Part shown: piece by piece, positions 45,018-57,339 of the stretch
Numbering within the stretch: the stretch's first letter is position 1
How the letters are laid out: each line of letters starts with the position of its first letter
From: Bedellia somnulentella
Lineage: Eukaryota; Arthropoda; Insecta; Lepidoptera; Bedelliidae
Direction of reading: 5' to 3'
DNA: 64,000 nucleotides
Assembly (NCBI GenBank): GCA_963576735.1
Contig: OY755187.1
Location: forward strand, 6,262,001 to 6,326,000
Notes under the pieces: model-generated
What the model was told of the DNA's origin: nothing
The model's input: only the letters and a program-made list of their open reading frames with translations
Databases searched by the model: none
Made by a program: the position numbers and the translations under genes

Positions 45018-45265
45018 GCCGTGTAGTGTTGGCTCAGAGTAGCACTGGCCCGTTTCTACCGATGGGTGTACGTAAGAGGCGACTAACGGTAATGGGGCTT
45101 TTAAGGGATTTTTGGGCGATGCGGTTGGAGACCCATCACCAACAACCTTTATTATACCATCTTTTCCGCACTAAATTTTCCTAAAGTGGCTGAGGAATTT
45201 CTAATTCCTTTGCTCTGGCTACCCTTTCTAGGGATTTATAGCCGTGAGTATAATATGTATGTTTG
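45018..45265 (+). mobile_element. Family A retroposon
   Basis: Complete, with a (GTAT)n tail. Confidence 0.9.
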
Positions 45266-45671
45266 TATGTACCTTTCAATTTCTATAAATAAAAATATAA
45301 GTTATTTCCGGAACAAAACATCGGCAAAGCGGCTTAACTAAAACAATTACATGCTGGTATCAGTTGCTTTATTCTCTCCATATATTTATAGATAAATTCA
45401 TACTAAATTATTCAAAATCATAATAAGGTATTTTCCATAAAACATTTATGAACCAAAAATATACATGACACGTGTAACGTTTAACTACAAGTAATTATTA
45501 TGTTTGGAAAGTCCAATTATCGTTTCTACTTTAGTCAAGTATTTAACCTTGACATTGTATCACTAACGAAGCATATTAGAGTTTCTGCTGGTAACTTGAG
45601 TATTGTAATGAAATAATTCTTTAAACAAAAACAGAATGCTGTTAACAGTTCAAATAAGCCCAAAATTTACG
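45266..45671. other. No recognisable gene
   Basis: Nothing assignable. Confidence 0.4.
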
Positions 45672-45822
45672 ATCCGGTTGGAGACCCATCACCAACAACC
45701 TTTATTTTGCCATCTTTTCCCCCCTCAACTTTCCAAAAGTGGCTGAATAATTCCTAGTTCCTTAGCTCTGACTATCCCTTCTAGGGATTTATAGGCATGA
45801 GTATATGTATGTATGTATGTAC
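45672..45822 (+). mobile_element. Family A retroposon, tail half
   Basis: CGGTTGGAGACCCATCACC to the (GTAT)n tail. Confidence 0.8.
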
Positions 45823-45849
45823 GCCCAAAATATATATAAATTTACTATA

Positions 45850-46042
45850 CCAATATACTAACGGCTATTAAACCCAAAATTAATATTCAGATCTGCAAAA
45901 TTTGATAATTATTCCTCACCCACTTTTGGAAGTTAAATGGGCGACCGATTGTAAATGGGTTATACTTAAAAACCCTAACACCCTTAGTAGCCGTAATTAC
46001 TATGGGTATGGGTATTGCTACTCTTAACTGATATTACACAAC
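45850..46042 (-). mobile_element. Family A retroposon, diverged
   Basis: CACCCACTTTTGGAAGTTAA and ACCCTTAGTAGCCG keep family order. It lies opposite the copy at 45672. Confidence 0.65.
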
Positions 46043-46871
46043 TGTAATAAATTATAAAAGTATGAATATTTAATAAATAGCACGTTATAAATTTAATTTA
46101 ATATATGTAAAAATATCTTATCTACACTTAGATTTTTGAGTGTTTCTTTCATAATTTGAACCATTACTCGAAGACGTGAGTTGAATAATCTAATCAGAAG
46201 CCCACAGAGGAAATATACATATAACATTTACTTGATAGACTTTTTGAGTATATTGTATCAATAAAATAAAGTTCTTGGAAACAAGTCTCTGATTTCAATT
46301 GATATAATATTCCACAGCAGCAACCAATGTAAGGTATGAAAAATCTCACTTCATTAATCTTTTCATTCATTCCGAAAACGCATTTGCCAAATTCCGTTGC
46401 AATATTTTAAGTTGAACAGCTCTCGAATCGAAACCGCATCCTATACTCTACAATATTCATGATCGCATTGCGATTCTCTCGATTCTGAATCGAATAAAGC
46501 CGAGAGATATTGAAATCAGTGCATAGGCCAACTTAGCATGCCGATCACACGACTAAATTACGATTTCAATATCGTACGCCAATTGAAACCTTATGGCCAT
46601 AAATATAAAGACTGCTAGATATGAAAATCAATGTGCTTTGGATCTGAGTGTCGTATTGTTATATTATCCAGTGACTTCTTAGCTATCATAAGGTGATATG
46701 GATCTTGCGAGTAATATATTGGCTGAGAGATTAGGAGCTCCAATATTAATATGCGAAGAAAACCTTCGTAATTCAGTGGGGGAACATCGCCTTCAATGCC
46801 TCTGCAGTCTACACCAATGAGTTTTTTCTGAATTCACATAAATGGTTCATTTAAAGATTATATATATTAAT
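46043..46871. other. No recognisable gene
   Basis: Mixed-composition DNA with no motif I can name. Confidence 0.4.
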
Positions 46872-46950
46872 TGCTGTGCAGAGTCAGCTTAGAATAGCAC
46901 TGACCCATTTCTTTCCGCAGGTGTCGTAAGAGACAACTAAAGGTGAAGGA
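46872..46950 (+). mobile_element. Family A head fragment
   Basis: GCTGTGCAGAGTCAGCTTAG to GACAACTAAAGG. Confidence 0.7.
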
Positions 46951-47877
46951 CATTTTAACAATATTACATAAACAAAAAAGGAATAGGCTGTTTATATAGA
47001 TAAATTAGTATATTATCCTACTGGGAAATAAGAATATCATAGTATATCTTAACTAGCCTAAAAAAGTATTTTATTTTGTTTCTGTACTAGTGTATCCACA
47101 TTTCCTAAACAACTTCAGAAGTTATTCTCGCGTCGCATATTTCAAACTAAGTTCATTCCCAAAGGATCTTGTTAGTTTTGAGATTTCACCACTTTCAAAG
47201 CGCCGAGATGTCTTGCGTAAGCATCGTACATTTGACACTTGTGAAACTGAAACGGGAATAGCAATATATTGAGAAAGCTGCAATGATTTGTAAGAAGAAG
47301 CAAATTATTATTTAAATACATAAGTGCGAGGAGAAATACTTATAATTTACTGAATCCACAAATGAATCAAGTAAATCAAAAGTAACGAGAAAAACGATAT
47401 TTTTTATAAATACATAGTCAAACTATTATATTTAATGCATTTCGATGATATCATATCCGATAAGTTGTCAGACAACGAAGATTTTCTTGGAGAGGGCGCC
47501 ACTAGGATATTATTTATTTAAAATATGTTGAGTGATTTTTCTATCAAATGAGATGTCATGTATTTGAAATATCACAATGAGAATTGTATCGATAATTATC
47601 GGTACTTACTCAATTGCTTCATAATTGAATATGTTACTTCAGTGTATAAATAAACTTTATACCCGTTCAGAGGTAGATCAAACATAAATTTTATTAATAA
47701 AATTATGGTAAATTTTCTACGACTGTGCAGATGAGCTATTAAAGATCTCTTCCCATAAATATATCACCAGACCACAAAAAAATAGGCATACTAAATAAAT
47801 CTCGGTACACATATTTGTCAATTTCAATATCTTCGCAACTACCACTAATGTAGGAATAATTGGAGAGACAGAAGCTT
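46951..47877. other. No recognisable gene
   Basis: A 60-codon frame at 47090-47272 has no recognisable domain. Confidence 0.4.
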
Positions 47878-47972
47878 TACATACATACATACATACTCTC
47901 ACGCCGTTAGTTCCCATTGGGGTAGGCAGAGACTATCGATCGCCTCAATCTTTTCATACATGCTCTTTTATT
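47878..47972 (-). mobile_element. Family B LINE 3' end with deletion
   Basis: (CATA)n, ACTCTCACGCCGTTAG, ACTATCGATCGCC joined directly to TCAATCTTTTCATAC, an internal loss of about 50 bp. Confidence 0.8.
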
Positions 47973-48490
47973 TTACAGAAGCTTTAGATATCATATTTTA
48001 AGCATATATAGAGCAGGTTACTAAAAAGTATATAATGATATCATAGAAACACCACAAACTTCACAATTCTAACAATACAAACTAGTTTTAAAGAAAGTAC
48101 ACAAATTCAAAATTAGCTACTAGCCGTACATTTTAATGCCACCACATTTCTTTTTAGTCAGACTATATCAAAATGTCCGTATCATTATACTGGACGTCCG
48201 CTATGATGGATTATACGTCTCATCACTCACGTTCTCTCTTTGGCGAGGTTTTTACCAAAGAATTGATGCTTGCTTTTTATTTATTACCTCTATTTATATT
48301 GTGCAAGCTAGAATGGCAGTGCTAAAAATCGTTTGAAATCTTTTCATGGATTTTGTTCCAATTTAGGGCCTCTTAGATAGATAGATACATAAATAGAAAT
48401 TACCTAAACCGAATTTCGAATTTCACCATCTGTCTGCCTTTTTTCTGCTTGGCAGCTAATTTTGATCTTTTTTTAATGAAATATGCTAGC
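47973..48490. other. No recognisable gene
   Basis: A 66-codon frame at 48136-48336 is unremarkable. Confidence 0.4.
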
Positions 48491-48725
48491 ACATACATAC
48501 ATTCATACACATACTCACGGCTATAATTCCCTAGAAGGAATTATAAATTCCTCAGCCACTTTTGGAAGTTGAGTGGGGAAAAGATGGTAAAATAAAGGTT
48601 TTTGGTGATGGGTCTCCAACCGCATCGCCCAAAAATCCAATAAAAAGCCCCATAACCCTTAGTCGCCTCTAACGACACCCGTGGGTAGAAAGGAGTAGCG
48701 ACATTCTAAGCCGGCACTACACGGC
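48491..48725 (-). mobile_element. Family A retroposon
   Basis: Has the TGCCGGC-type head at its right edge. A small deletion removes GGGGTAGCCAGAGC near the tail. Confidence 0.85.
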
Positions 48726-49214
48726 AAGCATGCTAGCACATATATATGTTTATATATTATTATGTATTTATATTTTGCGTTGGGTAAATATGTATATATT
48801 TAAGTAAAATTAAGAAATTTCAGCTTTGTATGAAAGCTAAGGTAATATTAGGTCCAAAATCATTCTTTACATTTCCACACACTATTTTCTATTTACCCTC
48901 AAAGGCTTTATTCCAAGCGTATGCCATTAATATTGAAAACCTACCAATATTCAACCCACAATTTTCGGGATCAGATCCGCGATTATAATAACTGTCTGTG
49001 TTATGTCTGTTATATCAAAGGTTAAGTTAAAAAATTCATAATATCCTTTCCTAGGAACCGCATAGATGATTAAATATTACATTACCTTAAGTGAAAAACG
49101 CTTTAAATCCTTGCTTAAAGATTAATTATGTTAATGCAGTAAAACTTGCGTTTTCGTACATTTTTAATGAAGGAAACCATGCAACGTAAATTAATGATAA
49201 GCAACTCAAACTCA
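48726..49214. other. No recognisable gene
   Basis: Nothing assignable. Confidence 0.4.
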
Positions 49215-49217
49215 AAT

Positions 49218-49508
49218 GTTCACGCCGTATACTGTTGGTAGAGGTACTAATAGTTACTTATACTTCTGAACATCACGTTACAATGTCACTTGATGTTAGT
49301 AATACCCACGTTTTGCTTGGACATTGTACACACGTGATAGGGGGAAGGCCGTTTGAAGGATGTTTTCCCTCACCGTTAACAACCATGATAAATTAACCAT
49401 GCATATAACTTCAGCAAAGACAAATTGGTGTAGGCCCGACCCAGGATTTGAACCCTCATCATTTGCAACATAAGCAGTGTTTTACCCACTGAGCTATCAC
49501 GGTTGCCT
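49218..49508 (-). mobile_element. Family C SINE with core deletion
   Basis: Both ends are present, from TTCACGCCGTATAC to the head (GGATTTGAACCC, CCCACTGAGCTATCACGG). The GGGTTTCCTCACG core and its surroundings are missing. Confidence 0.85.
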
Positions 49509-50467
49509 TAATTAGCAAATGATGCAATTTTAATTAAATAGAAAAGTGGAGCAAATATGCCAATAAATTGTGACAAAAATAAATATTAAACTTGCAATAT
49601 TTGAAAATAATCGTTATGCAAACGTCGACAATAACAAGTGAAAATAATATTAAGGCACGTTTGAAGGATTTAGTTTCAGTGAAGCTCATTTAGACAACAC
49701 GACCACAATAAATAAAGCATAAAAAAACCACAATATTATTTTTAAAAAATAAGTCTTAAAACTTAAAGCAAACTACGTAAAATGCAAAGAAGTGTCGCAA
49801 TGATACCTAACCACCTCCTTTTATAATTGCATCTATGTCATTAAGCTGTCCCATTGCTGTTTATATAATGTATACAACACAAATCTACAAATTTTAAGTC
49901 ATTTTTGAAATAACACTCATATTTAACACTTTATTAAAATGAAATTCGAAAAAACCACAAGACGATTGCAAGGATCGTACAAAGTAGTAATCAATAGTCT
50001 CTGTCTACCCCAAGATCTTTCTAGAAAATATGGCTTTAAAAACCAATGACTTGAAAAACTGTTCAGGAATCGATCAAAGAAAAATATAAAGAATAGAACT
50101 TTACAGGGGTATATCCAATGTTTCAATAAAAATGCCATTTACAGACACTAACTGTTTGCCTCCGGGAGTCTATGAAACAAACCAATCGAGACAAACTACG
50201 GTCATAGTCGCTGTCTTTCATGTTTACATTTGAAAACTTTTGATTCCCAGCTCGCTTCTTGATATAACATAATTACAGACGACAGAAAATACAAAGGCGA
50301 CTGGAGACGAAAAATACATTTTCAGTCTCTTGTTTTGGAATATTAGGGGAAAGAATTATTTTCTACAATCACTGCGAAAAAATATAACTTACCGTTTTGT
50401 CATGTCTGTCTATCTGTCCGTACGTTTGTTTGTCCTTGTCACTTGTTTTCCAAAGCTGAAATGTGTA
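49509..50467. other. Mostly unassigned
   Basis: Contains a worn family B fragment at 49958-50015 (AGGATCGTACAAAGTAG, CTCTGTCTACCCCAAG). The rest is not recognised. Confidence 0.4.
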
Positions 50468-50650
50468 GAATTGGGTTGGTTCGTTTCAGAATAGCACTAA
50501 CCCATTTTATCTCGTAGATGTCTTAAGAGGCTACTGAGAGATTGGAGCGTTTAAATCATTTGTTCGACGATGTGGCAGGAGCCAATCACCAACCATAATT
50601 TATTTTAACTTCCAAGAGTGGCTTAGCAACTCTTCTTGCAATAGGAGAGG
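50468..50650 (+). mobile_element. Family A retroposon, diverged
   Basis: TTTCAGAATAGCACTAACCC to CCAAGAGTGGCTTAGC. Confidence 0.65.
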
Positions 50651-51018
50651 TCATATTCCCGTTGAGTTCTCAAGACTGTTATTAGTTAGTAAGAATAAAT
50701 ATTTTAGTAAAGTGAGCTGGACTGCCACTTAGGATCGACCCTGTATTTGACGCACAAATCATTCAGTCAGTCAAGTTCTAGTTGGAACAAAGATGAAAAT
50801 TAACAAGTCAAAGTGAGCGTTTCAGTTTCAGCGCACATAATAACTGGAACCGTTTCATAGTTTAATTATAGTTATTAAGCGTAGTTTCCAACTATGAACC
50901 TACTGTTAGCAGATGTGACAGAACTGGCTTTGGCAAAGAATAGATAGAATTCAGTATTGAAAGTTCAAAAGGTTTCTTAAACTTTGGAAATAAATACGTC
51001 TAATACGACGTAATACGA

Positions 51019-51117
51019 CGACGTGAAAGCTCAATGGGTAGAACACCGGTCATCGTGCAAGCGACTAGTGTTCAAATCCCGGGTCGGGCCTACACCAATT
51101 TGTCTTTTCTAAAGACA
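51019..51117 (+). mobile_element. Family C SINE, 5' part
   Basis: A box AGCTCAATGGGTAG, B box GTGTTCAAATCCC and TTTGTCTTTTCTAAAGACA. The Helitron starting at 51118 cuts it; the remainder is at 58785. Confidence 0.88.
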
Positions 51118-51434
51118 CTAGCTTTTGCCCGCGACTTCGTCCGCGTGGCGTGTTATAAAAGAGAGATCTTTGTGGGTGTTGGAGAAAAGTTTAAAAAATG
51201 CTTAATTTTATTATTTTTAAATTAGGTTATAGTATAAGTAGCTCAGCTGAATAATGTATTGTTATTAATTTTTAGATTATTAGTTTAGGATAATTTGGTT
51301 TCTTATAAATTTAGGATAAAACGATCAGGGGAGGCTATTATAACCCTAAAGTACCTATAGGCTTTCGTCTGGAGTTCAGAGGTGTGAATGTGAATGTCAG
51401 TCGGTATGAAAGTAAAAGTTTGACCACATGACAA

Positions 51435-51871
51435 CTAAAAACCGGCCAAGTGCGAGTCGGACTCGCGCACGAAGGGTTCCGTACAAAATTAACAAAAAAA
51501 ATCACGTTTGTTGTATGGGGACCCCACTAATTTTTTATTTTATTCGTATTTTCAGTATTTGTTGTTATAGCAACAATAGATATACATATTCTGTGAAAAT
51601 TTCAACTGTCTTACTGTCACGGTTCATAAGATACAGCCTCATCTGTAAAAACGTGCAAAAAATCACTATTTTTGTATGGGAGCCCCCCTAAATATTTATT
51701 ATATTTTTATTTTGAGTATTTGTTGTTGTAGCGGCAACAGAAAAACATCACCTGTGAAAATTTCAACTGCCTACCTATCAGCGTTCATGAGATACAGCCT
51801 GGTGACAGACGGACAGACAGACAGCGAAGTCTCAGTAATAGGGTCCCGTTTTCGTACGGAACCCTAAAAAG
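51435..51871. mobile_element. Widespread lepidopteran repeat (GGCCAAGTGCGAG type)
   Basis: Runs from AACCGGCCAAGTGCGAGTCG to TTTCGTACGGAACCCTA, bordered by CTAAAAA-like sequence at both ends. Inside, a unit of about 150 bp occurs twice in tandem (about 51495-51650 and 51657-51805; each with GTGAAAATTTCAACTG and GATACAGCCT). Non-coding. I recognise the sequence from many lepidopteran genomes but not its element class. Confidence 0.75.
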
Positions 51872-51955
51872 AGTAGCATGGAAGAGTGGTTCGGTTGGTG
51901 GGTGGCTGGTGCAACCGGGATAAGAGCTAGACAGAAATGTATTTAGGAAACATAT

Positions 51956-52347
51956 TTATAAAATTTCCTTATAAACAACGTTTCTGGTCGTTCTGGAGGG
52001 TGGTGCGAGAATGACCAGACTGGATGGCGAACTTACGCGGGAGCACGCCACATATAACTGACCATGGGAGAAGCAGGGCTGTCGCAAATCAACTCCTGCT
52101 AGCGCGAGTGTTTGACCCTGCGACTTATTAATGGTCATGGCGAAACATACCTTCAATGGAAATTGTAGTCTCCGAAATTCGAAAGGAAGATCATTTGGGA
52201 TTAACGGTATTCGCGGTATAAATACCGTTTCTCCCTTTGCAGACCCAGTTAAAATAATACCTTCGACAATATTACGATGCAAGAGCCTGACTTGAAGTCT
52301 CGTGCCGTTGTATAATTTAGGTGGTTTCAAATTCCTGAGCAACATTA
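51956..52347 (-). pseudogene. Helitron helicase, C-terminal part
   Basis: Encodes about 129 aa with LRNLKPPKLYNGTRLQV, FAMTINKSQGQTL (motif V) and GQLYVACSRVSSP (motif VI) of Pif1-like helicases, then a short tail and stop at 51956. It is the continuation of the frame that ends around 52468, separated only by the SINE insertion. Confidence 0.88.
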
Positions 52348-52458
52348 TTTAATGTTTTTTGACATGAATTCCTCATGTGGGGATTATTACTCATAAATAA
52401 AAGATGTTATTAAAGGAAAGAAAAATTTCGACACTGGCGGGGTTCGAACCCGCGACCT
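52348..52458 (-). mobile_element. Short 5'-truncated tRNA-SINE in the helicase gene
   Basis: 111 bp flanked by GCAACATTA at 52339-52347 and 52459-52467. On the minus strand it starts in a B-box-like GCGGGTTCGAACCCCGCC and ends in an A-rich tail. It shares CATGTGGGGATTATTACT with the insert at 8362-8644. It breaks the helicase between two adjacent leucine/methionine codons of motif region V. Confidence 0.88.
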
Positions 52459-52467
52459 GCAACATTA

Positions 52468-54630
52468 CTGGTGCACCGACTCGTAATCTAAGACTGTGGT
52501 ATGGAAGACCAGCTGGATTAATAGTGTTCAAAAACTCAACCGGATAGTGAACAGCGTCTTCTGTATGTATTACTGTATCCACTGATTTATATATCATTTC
52601 TTCACCTTCAAATGAATTTAGCAAAACGTCATTTATTAGTGCGGCGTGTTCATTTGTGGGTGATAAAATAACTCTTTCATGCAGCCATTCTATAGGTTTA
52701 TGTTGAATTCGAGCTATATTTGGATATACTTTATCTATTAATTCCGGGACTGTTGTAACTACAGTGCATAAATTTTCTGGTAAATTTATCAAACCGTCTT
52801 TTTCTGGGTATATGCCATTTCCTATTTTAGGTAGTATATTTGAAAAGTTACCTGCATTGATATCCCCTTTTAAGAGCACTCGCATATTTTTAGTTAAGTT
52901 AAGAATTTCAATAGATGGCCATAAAACTGATCTTTTTAAACATGCTTTGATCTCGTCTGCCCGAGTTCCCCTTGGTACAACCGGTAATGTTTGTCTTAAA
53001 TCTCCGGCTAACAAAAGTGTCAAGCCACTCATCAGACAGTTATTATCTCTCAAGTCTTGTAAAGTCCTATTCAACGCCTCAAAACATTTTTTATGAGCCA
53101 TAGTGCTCTCATCCCAGATTATGATTTCAGCTTTACGTAAAACTTTGGCAAGATTGCTTTGCTTTGGAATATTGCAAATTGGGGTTTCCGAAATAGATAA
53201 ATTAAGCGGTAACTTTAAAGCCGAGTGAGCAGTGCGACCTCCTTCCAATAAAGTTGCAGCAATCCCCGATGAAGCGACAACTATGGCAATTCCACGATTG
53301 CTTCTAATCTTTGCAAGTATCAAATTAATGAGATAAGTTTTACCAGTTCCTCCAGGGGCGTCTAAAAAGAAAATTTTTCCGTCGTTTGTATTGATGTTTG
53401 CTATAATTTTATTGTATATCAATGTTTGTTCATCTGTTAAGCAATCCTCATTTGTATTAACAAATCTTTGCAATGTAGGGACATCATAGTTTAGTTCATT
53501 AATATATACTCCTAATTCATTATTAAATCCTTCCGATCTAGTCGGCTTTGGTAATCCGTACCCTTCTATTGCGCATCCACCTAGAGCTAAGCATGCTGTT
53601 TCTATCTCCAAAAGACACCTATTGAAAATTTCATCCATGAGAGAGTTTACATCGCAAGCTGCTTGCCTCTCAATCTGTCTTTTGAAATCTTCAGAAAGAT
53701 TTTCTCTGAATTCATTCCATAGACTGACAGGATCTGCAACTTGACAAAACACTAACAAAATAGTAAAGAGTTCTCTCATCATGAACGGAGACTGACAAAG
53801 GGCTGCCTCTTGAAGTGTTGTACGCCAATGTTGGTCATCTTCAAGTAATCCAAGGGCCTTGCAAGTAGATTTAAATGTTGGTTGTACAACACCGTTTATA
53901 GTCCTTAGTGATTCAAACGATGTTGGACCTCGAACTTCGTGTAAGAGCAATCGGAGGTGGTAGCACTCTGTATTATTCGGGTGTACGGTGTAAACCCTAC
54001 CCAACGCGTGCTCTTTTTTAACACCTGGCCAACCATCTATATTTGCTCCTCGTTTTCTTCTTTCAAATTTATTATTGTTCCAAACATAATATGCCGGTTC
54101 TTCACAGTATAATAAAGTTTTTGCAAAATCGTCGAATCTACATAGTTCAAAGAATGAGGTCAGTGTTGTTTTTGGTGGACTGGATACCCTATCAGCCAAA
54201 TTAGATGGATTAAAATAAACTCTTTGACCGTTTTCTAAATGCACCGCCAGATGTATAACTGTAGGATATCGCTCATGAATAGGAAACCCAAGTATTCGCC
54301 AGACCGCTTCAGTACTACTTATATACCTTCCACTTTCATACATTTTCACCTCATCTTTCGAATCCTCTAGTGTAACAGTCGCTTGATCCGACCCCTTATT
54401 TACATATTTACAAATATATTTTATGGATTTTACGGAGTTACAGTACTCAACATTAATATGAGCATTAAATGTTCTCAAAAGAACCGCATTATATGGAACA
54501 ACCCAGCGGTTGTCGAGCTCTACCCCGTTGATATGTACAGTAAAGCCACCATCCCCTGGAGATCGTCGCCTATATTGGGGATAGCCGTCATCACTGGTCT
54601 GTGTTTCTGAAAGAAAGTATCTTTCATACA
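52468..54630 (-). pseudogene. Helitron Rep C-terminus and helicase N-terminal core
   Basis: Continues after the frameshift with DDGYPQYRRR. KYICKYVNK (about residues 71-79 of this frame) holds the two Rep tyrosines. The Pif1-like helicase follows: APGGTGKTYL (Walker A, 53341-53361), IIIWDESTM (Walker B) and LAGDLRQTLPVVP. The frame has no ATG at its start, as expected for a frameshifted continuation. It ends in the SINE insertion near 52460. Confidence 0.9.
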
Positions 54631-57191
54631 CGGAGACTTGTTATTAAAGTTGCCACAGGGGCCATGTATCATGTTCGATCTGATTATTTGATAAAGTTCC
54701 GGATCAGCATCTGGATCCGGAATCTCTGCGCAAATAATATTGTCAATCATGTCAGCAGAAATGTGCTCAATTAGCCATAAAAGAATGTGTATGTGTGGGA
54801 GACCACGTTTTTGATATTCCACGGAATACATGTAACATCGAACTTCACCAAAGATTTTGCCCTTATTTATCAAATCCATCATTTTTTTTACTTTGAGGCG
54901 AAATATTCTTGCTATTAAATCATGGCGGTCGTAGGATTTTTGATTTGGGTGCAGTAGCTTTGTATTTTTTTCCCATTTAGGGTTGCAAGTAAAGGTGATA
55001 AATAAATCCGGGCGGCCATAGTGTCGGACGTATGTCATGGCGTCCTGGGTCCGCTCATGCATATATCTTGGCCCACCGGTGAATGAGGATGGCAGTACAA
55101 CAATTTGACCTAACTTATTAGCTTCTACATCTTGTTGACCAATCGCATCTTTTAGGTGTATGTAGCTCTCAGCTCGGAGTTTTGCCTGATTGTACCTAAT
55201 GAAATTAAGTCTCTCAGTCTCTATTTTGGCGTACTGGTCCACTATGTATTGGCTAAATAGAGCACAGAAGTAAAGCAGGTAGTTTTCTTCCCCCTCCCGT
55301 ATCATTATGTGATATGAATAGAAACTGGCAGCTGAAACTGTCTTTTTCAGAGGTAGTTTAGTGTTGGGGTCCCGCTGTGATATACCAATCGAATAACCGT
55401 CTTCTCCGTGGCTGAACATTAAATGGTACTGTAAAGCATCGTATGACCGATGGAATTCACTTATGCGTTGTAGTTGACTACTGCGACTTTCTAATATAAT
55501 ATCCCGTTGCTCAAACTGTTGATCCAATAGCACTAATGCTACTTCATTGACAGCAGGGCTATTATAGCGTCCTCTGTGAGCACCTTGTGGATTTTTTTCC
55601 GCATGTATAACTACCTTGAACGTATCGCATGAAGCAGGCACCTTGTCAATAACACACTTTAGGTCTCTAATATAGGGATTGACTTCGTGTAACAATTTTT
55701 GAAGCTGCTTGAAAATGTTTGGCTTCAAATGCGGATAGTTGGCTAGTCTTAAATTTGCTTCCCTTTCATCTTCTCCGACAAAATAAATCTGTAAAAACTG
55801 TGCTGTTTTTCCAGGTTCTGGTAATAAACTACCTGCTAAATGATACACCTGCCCTTGTACTTTAAATGTCGGCGTAAATCCATCACCTCCAACCTGTTTT
55901 CCACCAAAAGACGACATCTGAAAACAATTATTGTATTTACGGACATTAGCCATAAAATGCTTATGATCAGGATGGAGATCCATCAGTAAACTGTGAAGTG
56001 GTTCAGGAGGTTTACTGAGTGAATTGAGTTGAACTTTTCCGCTGCCGCAACAAAGTCCAGGGGTCTCGTCTTTCCACTTAAGCGCGTTACACCATTGACA
56101 TTTCTGACTCATATTACCTATTGCTACTAATTTGTCACATTCGTAATCTATTTCGGGCTGATAAGACATTGCCGATTGACACTTAGTATTCCATGGGCGT
56201 GTTGTTACATTTGTATTATATCGAGTTTGAGCTGCTCGGTGTACTTGAGGGTGCTTCTCCTGATAAGCGGCAACAGATTTTCTGTGTACTTCAGGATGCT
56301 TCTCCTGATAAGTACCGGAAGACTTTCTGTGTACTTCAGGATGGTTCTCCTGATAAGTAGCAACATATTTTTTATGTACTTCAGGGTGCTTCTTCTGGTA
56401 CGCGGCAACTGATTCTCTGTGTACTTCAGGGTGTTTCTCCTGATAAGTAGCAACAGATTCTCTGTGCACTTCAGGGTGCTTCTCCTGATAAACAACAACA
56501 GATTTTCGATGTACTTCAGGATTTTTACGCTGGTAATTAGCAGTAGCGTTTCTGTGTGGCACAGGATTATTTTGGACATATTTTTTCTGATTGCGTTGAA
56601 TTTGCATCTTTCTTGTTTTGTCTGTAAATCTAGCCCTACGTTTCTTAGTCTTCCTGACAGATGATGTACTCATTTCTAAAGACAGGTCAGCAAAAACTTC
56701 AGATTCTGATTCGGAAGAACAAATAGGAGGCACAACATCAAGTGCTTCACTATTTTTATTCTTTTTCGCCTTCGGTTCGTTTAGCCCTGGTTGATTGGAC
56801 CTTAGTTCCACAACGTTCAATACCACCATGGGGTTAAATTCTTCATAAGGTAGGTAAACATCATAATGCCCGTCGGATAGATTATTTTTGAAGCGAAGGC
56901 GTTTTATTGGGCGACCTTGAGTACCAACTTCAACATACAATTCACCGTTGCGATAAACTTGAAAAACGAAATTGTATATTCTCCCTGCCGCGATTAATTC
57001 ACATAATCCACCATATGTGTTGCGTTTAATCATATCCGCAAAATATTGTTCTGCGGAACTGTAATTGTCACCGTTTATGTCGTGAGACATTATAGAAAAT
57101 TCATCCCAATGTTCTACTACATAAACGACCACTTCTTGCAGTGTGGCAAAAGCATTTTCCTGAGTGCCGTACATCAGGAATGAAAGAGCTC
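54621..57191 (-). pseudogene. Helitron Rep, N-terminal part
   Basis: The coding sequence probably begins at a splice acceptor (CTTGCCTTTTCAG, ending at 57192), since no good ATG opens the frame. In order: an N-terminal region; about ten copies of a 14-aa repeat (YQEKHPEVHRKSVA; 56210-56590); a zinc motif CQWCNALKW...GLCC; the Helitron N-terminal domain with YVRHYGRPDLFITFTCNPKW; and the HUH motif LPHIHILLW (residues 806-808 of the open frame). The frame fails just after HGPCGNFNNKSPCM, where the next frame (52468-54630) takes over; a few residues normally found there are also missing. Confidence 0.9.
56210..56590 (-). repeat. 42-bp coding repeats in Rep
   Basis: Units encode variants of YQEKHPEVHRKSVAA in tandem, alternately Arg-Lys-Ser and Arg-Glu-Ser. 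They explain the open frames seen on the opposite strand here. Confidence 0.9.
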
Positions 57192-57339
57192 TGAAAAGGC
57201 AAGATAACAATTATTCCAACAAAATAAAAGAAACAATAACTAAATCAACCTTTGTTGTTTATAAGAAACCACTAAGAATCAAATAAGAAATCGTAATAAC
57301 CGAAATAAGAAAAAAAATAGCAATAACCTACAATTTATT

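Noticed and set aside
51019..51080. tRNA gene
   Set aside because: It is the head of a family C SINE that continues in a typical core at 58785.
54520..54620. Last 30 or so codons of the first Rep frame
   Set aside because: After NNKSPCM the frame no longer matches Helitron proteins, whereas the next frame does; this is frameshift read-through.
56176..56664. Protein genes on the plus strand and in another minus frame opposite Rep
   Set aside because: They mirror the 42-bp repeats of the Rep gene, which keep several frames open.
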